Shown here one piece after another: positions 28,438 to 32,203 of a DNA stretch of 32,203 nucleotides; the first letter of the stretch is position 1; each line of letters opens with the position of its first letter. The stretch spans positions 1-32,203 of the forward strand of contig CALVIG010000010.1 of NCBI GenBank assembly GCA_944329425.1, written 5' to 3'. This DNA is from an uncultured Bacilli bacterium. Lineage in GTDB: Bacteria > Bacillota_I > Bacilli_A > RF39 > UBA660. The notes beneath the pieces were generated by a model, which had not been told where the DNA came from, did not search any database, and saw nothing but the letters and a program-made list of their open reading frames with translations. Both the position numbers and the translations under genes were made by a program.

Positions 28438-30633
28438 ATGAAAATAGTAAAAAGAGATGGACATATAGTAGATTATTGCCCAGAAAAAATAGAAATTGCT
28501 ATTAAAAAGGCTAATAACGAAGTTCAAGAGGAAGATAGAGTAAGTGACACTCAAATTAAAAACATTATAAAGTACATCGAAAGCTTAAAGAAAAGAAGAA
28601 TGCTTGTTGAAGATATTCAAGACATAATTGAAATGAGACTTATGGCTTTAAATAAATTTGCGTTAGCAAAAGAATATATTACCTATAGATATACTAGAGA
28701 ACTTGTTAGAAAAAGTAATACAACGGATCTTTCTATTAAAGAATTAATAGATGGAGAAAACGAGTATTGGAATACTGAAAATTCTAACAAGAATGCTAAG
28801 GTTGTGACTACTCAAAGGGATTATATCGCGGGTATTACCTCAACCGATATAACAAGAAGGTTTTTACTTCCTGAAGATGTTGTAAAAGCCCACGATGAAG
28901 GTATAATTCATTTTCATGATATGGACTATTTTGCACAAAACGCACTTCATAACTGTGATTTAATTAACTTAGAAGATATGCTTGAAAATGGTACTAACAT
29001 AAATGGTGTTATGATTGAAAGACCACACAGATTCCTAACTGCTATGACGATTGCAACCCAACTTATTACCGCGGTGTCATCAAGCCAGTATGGTGGTTGT
29101 ACGATAACACTTACTCATTTAGCACCTTTTGCTAGGGAAAGTTATAAACGTTATTTAGATAAGTATAAGAAAAGAAAATTTAATAAAGCGGATTGTGAAA
29201 AATACGCTAAAGAAGATTTGAAGAAGGAAATTACTGATGGTGTTCAAACTTTCCAATACCAGATTAATTCAATGACCACGACTAATGGTCAAGCTCCATT
29301 TTTGTCAGTTTGCATGTATTTAGGTGAAACCGATGAATATAAAGAAGAACTTGCTATGATAATAGAAGAGGTTTTAAATCAAAGAATACAAGGAATGAAA
29401 AATGAAAAGGGTGTTTATATTACTCCTGCCTTTCCAAAACTTTTATACGTTCTTGAGGAAGATAATATTCATGAAGATAGTAAATACTATTACTTAACTG
29501 AACTTGCGGCTAAATGTACTGCAAAACGAATGGTTCCGGATTATATTTCTGAAAAAATAATGAAGAAGTTAAAGATAAATGAAAATGGTGAAGGTGATTG
29601 TTATCCATGCATGGGATGTAGATCATTTTTAACACCTGATAGATCAATTCATTTAGGGAACATTGCAAATGCTAAAAACTACGTTGAAGGTAAAGGCAAG
29701 TACTATGGTAGGTTTAACCAAGGTGTTGTTACCATAAATTTAGTTGATGTTGCTTTGTCAGCTGATAAAGATATGGATTTGTTCTGGAAGTTAATGGAAG
29801 AAAGACTAGAATTATGTCATAGAGCTCTTCAGGTAAGACATAAGAGGTTATCTAAGGTAACTAGTGATGTTGCTCCAATTTTATGGCAACACGGAGCTTT
29901 GGCAAGACTTGGTAAGGGTGAAAGCATTCATGAATTATTACACCATGGTTACTCTACGATATCACTTGGTTATGCTGGATTATATGAATGCGTTAAATAC
30001 ATGACTGGTCATTCACACACTGATAATGGTAAGGGAAAAGAATTTGGTCTTGCCGTTATGAGAAAGTTAAACGAAAAATGTAAAGAGTGGAAAGAAAAAG
30101 AGGACATTGATTATAGTGTTTATGGAACACCAATTGAATCAACCACGTATAAATTTGCTAAATGCTTAAGAGAACGTTTTGGTAAGATTAAAGGTATTAC
30201 TGATAGGGATTACATAACTAATTCATATCACGTTCCGGTATTTGAAGAAATTGATGCTTTTACTAAATTAAAATTAGAAAGTGAGTTTCAAGAACTTTCA
30301 CCAGGTGGTGCAATAAGTTATATAGAAACACCTAACTTAACTGGTAATTTAGATGCAGTAATGGAAGTTATTAAGTTTATTTATGATAACATTATGTATG
30401 CAGAATTAAATACTAAGTCTGACTATTGTCAAGAGTGTGGTTATGATGGTGAAATACTTTTAGATGATAATTTGGAATGGTATTGCCCAAATTGTGGTAA
30501 CAGAAACCATGATACTTTAAACGTAGCCAGAAGAACTTGTGGTTATATAGGAACTAATTTCTGGAATAAAGGAAGAACTCAAGAAATAAAAGAAAGGGTT
30601 ATCCACATCGATAATAAAGATGCTGAACTTTAA
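28438..30633 (+). CDS. nrdD: anaerobic ribonucleoside-triphosphate reductase NrdD
   Basis: A 731-residue class III ribonucleotide reductase that makes dNTPs without oxygen by a glycyl radical. An N-terminal ATP-cone (about residues 1-90, KIVKRDGHIVDYCPEKIEIA) gives allosteric activity control. The barrel contains QYGGCTITLTHLAPF and MGCRSFLTPD. Near the end, C-x2-C...C-x2-C (QECGYDG, CPNCGNR) forms the zinc site, followed by RRTCGYIG with the radical Gly702. AGGAGGAG precedes the ATG. nrdG begins 2 bases after the stop. Divergent from the Crp/Fnr gene. As an oxygen-sensitive enzyme it is a main reason for calling the organism anaerobic. Confidence 0.97.
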   Translation: MKIVKRDGHIVDYCPEKIEIAIKKANNEVQEEDRVSDTQIKNIIKYIESLKKRRMLVEDIQDIIEMRLMALNKFALAKEYITYRYTRELVRKSNTTDLSIKELIDGENEYWNTENSNKNAKVVTTQRDYIAGITSTDITRRFLLPEDVVKAHDEGIIHFHDMDYFAQNALHNCDLINLEDMLENGTNINGVMIERPHRFLTAMTIATQLITAVSSSQYGGCTITLTHLAPFARESYKRYLDKYKKRKFNKADCEKYAKEDLKKEITDGVQTFQYQINSMTTTNGQAPFLSVCMYLGETDEYKEELAMIIEEVLNQRIQGMKNEKGVYITPAFPKLLYVLEEDNIHEDSKYYYLTELAAKCTAKRMVPDYISEKIMKKLKINENGEGDCYPCMGCRSFLTPDRSIHLGNIANAKNYVEGKGKYYGRFNQGVVTINLVDVALSADKDMDLFWKLMEERLELCHRALQVRHKRLSKVTSDVAPILWQHGALARLGKGESIHELLHHGYSTISLGYAGLYECVKYMTGHSHTDNGKGKEFGLAVMRKLNEKCKEWKEKEDIDYSVYGTPIESTTYKFAKCLRERFGKIKGITDRDYITNSYHVPVFEEIDAFTKLKLESEFQELSPGGAISYIETPNLTGNLDAVMEVIKFIYDNIMYAELNTKSDYCQECGYDGEILLDDNLEWYCPNCGNRNHDTLNVARRTCGYIGTNFWNKGRTQEIKERVIHIDNKDAEL

Positions 30634-30635
30634 TC

Positions 30636-31151
30636 ATGAGATATAATAAGATAAGAAAGATGGATATATCTAACGGACCAGGTGTAAGGGTTTCGGTTTT
30701 CATGCAAGGATGTACGTTTAATTGTAAAAATTGTTTTAATCCTGAAACACATGACTTTAGGGGCGGTAAAGAATTTACTGATGAAACCATTAATAAAATC
30801 TTAGAGTTATGCGATAAAGATTACATAGTAGGCCTATCAATATTAGGTGGGGAGCCAATGCATCCTAAAAACATCGAGGGTACCACAAAACTTGCTAAAG
30901 CTTTTAAAGAACGGTATCCTAATAAAACGATTTGGTCATGGACGGGTTTCCTTTTTGACCGTGATTTAAAAGATAAAGAAGTAATGCAATACATAGACGT
31001 TTTGGTTGATGGGCAATATAAAGACGAATTACATGATTTTAGATTAAAATGGTGTGGATCATCTAACCAAAGGGTAATTGATGTAAAACAGTCTCTTGAT
31101 AAAAAAGATGTTGTTTTACTTGATGAAACAAAAGAAATGATAGGAGTGTAA
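30636..31151 (+). CDS. nrdG: NrdD-activating radical SAM enzyme NrdG
   Basis: A 171-residue activase that uses S-adenosylmethionine and a [4Fe-4S] cluster to place the glycyl radical on NrdD. The cluster motif C26-x3-C30-x2-C33 (CTFNCKNC) lies after the family opening NGPGVRVSVFMQG, and the SAM loop LSILGGEPMHP follows. Length is normal for NrdG. It is translationally coupled to nrdD (2-base gap), as is usual because the two proteins act as a complex; dut follows after 2 more bases. Confidence 0.96.
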   Translation: MRYNKIRKMDISNGPGVRVSVFMQGCTFNCKNCFNPETHDFRGGKEFTDETINKILELCDKDYIVGLSILGGEPMHPKNIEGTTKLAKAFKERYPNKTIWSWTGFLFDRDLKDKEVMQYIDVLVDGQYKDELHDFRLKWCGSSNQRVIDVKQSLDKKDVVLLDETKEMIGV

Positions 31152-31153
31152 CC

Positions 31154-31615
31154 GTGAAAATAAGAGGATTTGAGGTAGCAAAAGGCTTTGAAGATAAAAG
31201 TATTAATTTGCCAATAAGAAAAACCAAAGGTGCGGCAGGCTATGATATAGAAGCGGCTGAGGATTGTGTTATAGAACCATTTAAACCTGGTGATAACCCA
31301 ACTTTAGTTAAAACTGGTCTTAAAGCTTATATGCCAGAAGATGAGTATTTAATGCTTTGTAACAGGAGTTCTAACCCAAAGAAAAAAGGACTAGTAATGG
31401 CAAATAGTGTTGGTATAATTGATGCTGACTATTATGGTAACCCAGATAATGATGGCGCTATTATGTTTGCGTTTTACAACGTAAAAAACGAGGCTGTAAC
31501 CATTAAAAAAGGAGAAGCAATAGGGCAAGGTATATTTATGAAATACCTAACCGTTGATGATGATAAAGCAGATGGTATTAGAACTGGTGGATTTGGTTCT
31601 ACTGATAAAAAGTAA
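31154..31615 (+). CDS. dut: dUTP diphosphatase Dut
   Basis: A 153-residue trimeric dUTPase that hydrolyses dUTP to dUMP, keeping uracil out of DNA and supplying dTMP synthesis. Motif 1 is GAAGYDIEA, motifs 2-3 run RSSNPKKKGLVMANSVGIID, motif 4 is GEAIGQGIF, and motif 5 is the glycine-rich GGFGST at the C-terminus. The start is GTG with GGAG 7 bases upstream. Its position after nrdD-nrdG makes a compact nucleotide-supply operon under the putative Crp/Fnr control. Confidence 0.95.
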   Translation: MKIRGFEVAKGFEDKSINLPIRKTKGAAGYDIEAAEDCVIEPFKPGDNPTLVKTGLKAYMPEDEYLMLCNRSSNPKKKGLVMANSVGIIDADYYGNPDNDGAIMFAFYNVKNEAVTIKKGEAIGQGIFMKYLTVDDDKADGIRTGGFGSTDKK

Positions 31616-31639
31616 AAAAGGCGTAAAACGTCTTTTTTT
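31614..31639 (+). terminator. terminator of nrdD-nrdG-dut
   Basis: AAAAAAGGCGT pairs with ACGTCTTTTTT (one wobble) around a 3-base loop and ends in a T run. Confidence 0.8.
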
Positions 31640-31698
31640 AATTTGTATAAAATTGACTAAAAAAAAGCATAATGATAATATTATGATAGGTGATGAAG

Positions 31699-32100
31699 AT
31701 GAAAAATAAAAGAGGCTTTACTTTAATAGAATTACTGGCGGTAATCGTTATATTAGGAGTAATCCTTGTTATTGCAACAACAAGTGTAATTAAAAGCATT
31801 AATGATTCAAAAGTAAAGGCTAAATACACTGCTGCTAAAGAAATTGTAAATATTGCTGAGGCATACATGGCTACCGAAACAGATGGTGTTGATGTTGAAG
31901 ATAAGAAAAAATGCGTGTCGATTCAAACTTTAATTGATAACGACTATTTAGAAAAAGATGTTACTAATCCATTAACTGGTGAAAACGGCGGTAATTTTGA
32001 AGGGCAAAAGGTGTGTACATCTTCAACAAAGGCACAAGATGGATATGAAGCTTCAGCTAATGCTTATAATTTTGATGGATACGTATATTATTTAAAATAA
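31699..32100 (+). CDS. type IV prepilin-like protein
   Basis: A 133-residue protein with a short basic leader and the class III cleavage/methylation site KRG6-F7TLIE, then a 20-residue hydrophobic helix (LLAVIVILGVILVIATTSV). This is the signature of type IV pilins and com/tff pseudopilins processed by a prepilin peptidase. The globular part is small and carries two cysteines (KKCVSIQ and QKVCTSS) that may form a disulfide; LIDNDYLEKDVTNPLTG resembles the end loop of Gram-positive pilins. No pilus assembly ATPase, peptidase or platform gene is in the window. I chose the ATG at 31699, 4-5 bases after AGGTGAT, over two upstream starts. Confidence 0.85.
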   Translation: MKNKRGFTLIELLAVIVILGVILVIATTSVIKSINDSKVKAKYTAAKEIVNIAEAYMATETDGVDVEDKKKCVSIQTLIDNDYLEKDVTNPLTGENGGNFEGQKVCTSSTKAQDGYEASANAYNFDGYVYYLK

Positions 32101-32140
32101 AAAATACTTCAAGCTTTATTTGAAGTATTTTTCTTTTTTG
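32101..32140 (+). terminator. terminator after the prepilin gene
   Basis: AAAATACTTCAA pairs with TTGAAGTATTTT around 7 bases and leads into a T-rich stretch that abuts the IS end. Confidence 0.8.
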
Positions 32141-32203
32141 TAATTTCAACCGCACCACTTAATCATAATTTAATTCTATATCATAAGCACATTTAAAGTC
32201 AAA
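32138..32203 (-). mobile_element. IS30-type insertion sequence, right (transposase 3') end, partial
   Basis: The inverted repeat core AATTTCAACCGCACCAC (32142-32158) is the same as the minus-strand repeat at 147-131. One base further inward lies the end of a minus-strand reading frame (stop at 32159-32161). Together they form the opposite end of an IS with the same orientation as the element at 1-151. The outer boundary is estimated from the extent of the repeat match. Confidence 0.65.
32159..32203 (-). CDS. transposase C-terminal fragment (14 codons)
   Basis: An open minus-strand frame entering from the right edge: FDFKCAYDIELNYD then TAA, placed directly against the inverted repeat, as the C-terminus of an IS30-family transposase would be. 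The 14 residues alone do not prove the family; the matching repeat and orientation are the main support. Confidence 0.5.
   Translation of the reverse strand, partial: FDFKCAYDIELNYD

Noticed and set aside
28324-28554. Minus-strand 76-codon open frame over the crp-nrdD gap
   Set aside because: It covers the divergent promoters and the nrdD start, has no ribosome binding site, and is a shadow of nrdD.
1-32203. Mollicute genetic code (UGA as Trp)
   Set aside because: TGA closes the SDR gene and the 240-residue gene, and tryptophans are encoded by TGG.
1-32203. Composite transposon or integrative element bounded by the IS ends
   Set aside because: The enclosed genes are mostly housekeeping (murC, ftsK, dnaB, dnaI, thrS, nrdD) with tRNAs in native context; no integrase, relaxase or cargo pattern is present.
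1-32203. CRISPR array, prophage or known defence island
   Set aside because: No regularly spaced repeats, cas genes, phage structural genes or restriction-modification genes were seen.

Overview
The window is a 32 kb piece of chromosome from a low-GC, walled, probably anaerobic Bacillota bacterium of the Bacilli/Mollicutes-adjacent type. Supporting signs are the strong A+T bias, consensus AGGAGGTGAT-type ribosome binding sites, the Firmicutes-specific primosome pair dnaB-dnaI, a tRNA-dependent T-box leader upstream of thrS, murC (so a peptidoglycan wall) and the oxygen-sensitive class III ribonucleotide reductase nrdD-nrdG. TAA, TAG and TGA all close ordinary genes, so the genetic code is the standard bacterial one. 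I cannot name a species; an uncultured gut lineage seen as a metagenome contig would fit.

Layout. 1-151 and 32138-32203 are the two opposite ends of IS30-type insertion sequences in the same orientation, so the window is bounded by IS copies. 179-4440 (mostly minus strand) holds a hypothetical gene, tRNA-Leu(CAA), murC and an SDR oxidoreductase on the plus strand, then a minus-strand lipoprotein/small protein/DUF4186 operon and tRNA-Met(CAT). 4639-8208 holds a GNAT acetyltransferase, galE, a YjdF-like membrane protein split by an in-frame TAG, an unrecognised 240-residue protein and a convergent DUF6512-type membrane protein. 8302-11074 is an apparent operon: TtcA-like tRNA thiolase, a degenerate DnaQ-like protein, an MBL-fold hydrolase and yvcK. 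11136-13761 carries a short RelA/SpoT homologue, a PAP2 phosphatase and an OGG-type DNA glycosylase. ftsK (13868-16039) has its own promoter. 16163-21650 is a five-gene run: deoD, the M16 peptidase pair ymfF-ymfH and a NatAB-like ABC exporter.

21749-27687 preserves the dnaB-dnaI-thrS order known from Bacillus, but about 1.9 kb between dnaI and thrS looks like a plastic insertion zone: a frameshifted plus-strand gene, a frameshifted small minus-strand gene, a Thr-specific T-box leader with a good promoter, and a nucleotidyltransferase gene lodged between that leader and thrS. 27698-31615 is a regulator/target unit: a Crp/Fnr-family gene diverging from nrdD-nrdG-dut, with one perfect palindrome between them. 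A lone prepilin-like gene (31699-32100) follows, next to the right-hand IS end.

Most notable observations: (1) an 18-bp hairpin that buries part of the Shine-Dalgarno sequence and the start codon of dnaB; (2) the Crp/Fnr palindrome placed near -41.5 for nrdD and over the -35 box of the regulator's own gene; (3) a T-box that appears to place a nucleotidyltransferase under threonine-tRNA control; (4) a Rel protein with an intact-looking hydrolase site but a degenerate synthetase site and no C-terminal TGS/ACT region, alongside a ThrRS that also lacks TGS; (5) an in-frame TAG in the YjdF-like gene; and (6) the IS30 ends bounding the window. No CRISPR array, prophage or recognisable new defence system was seen.
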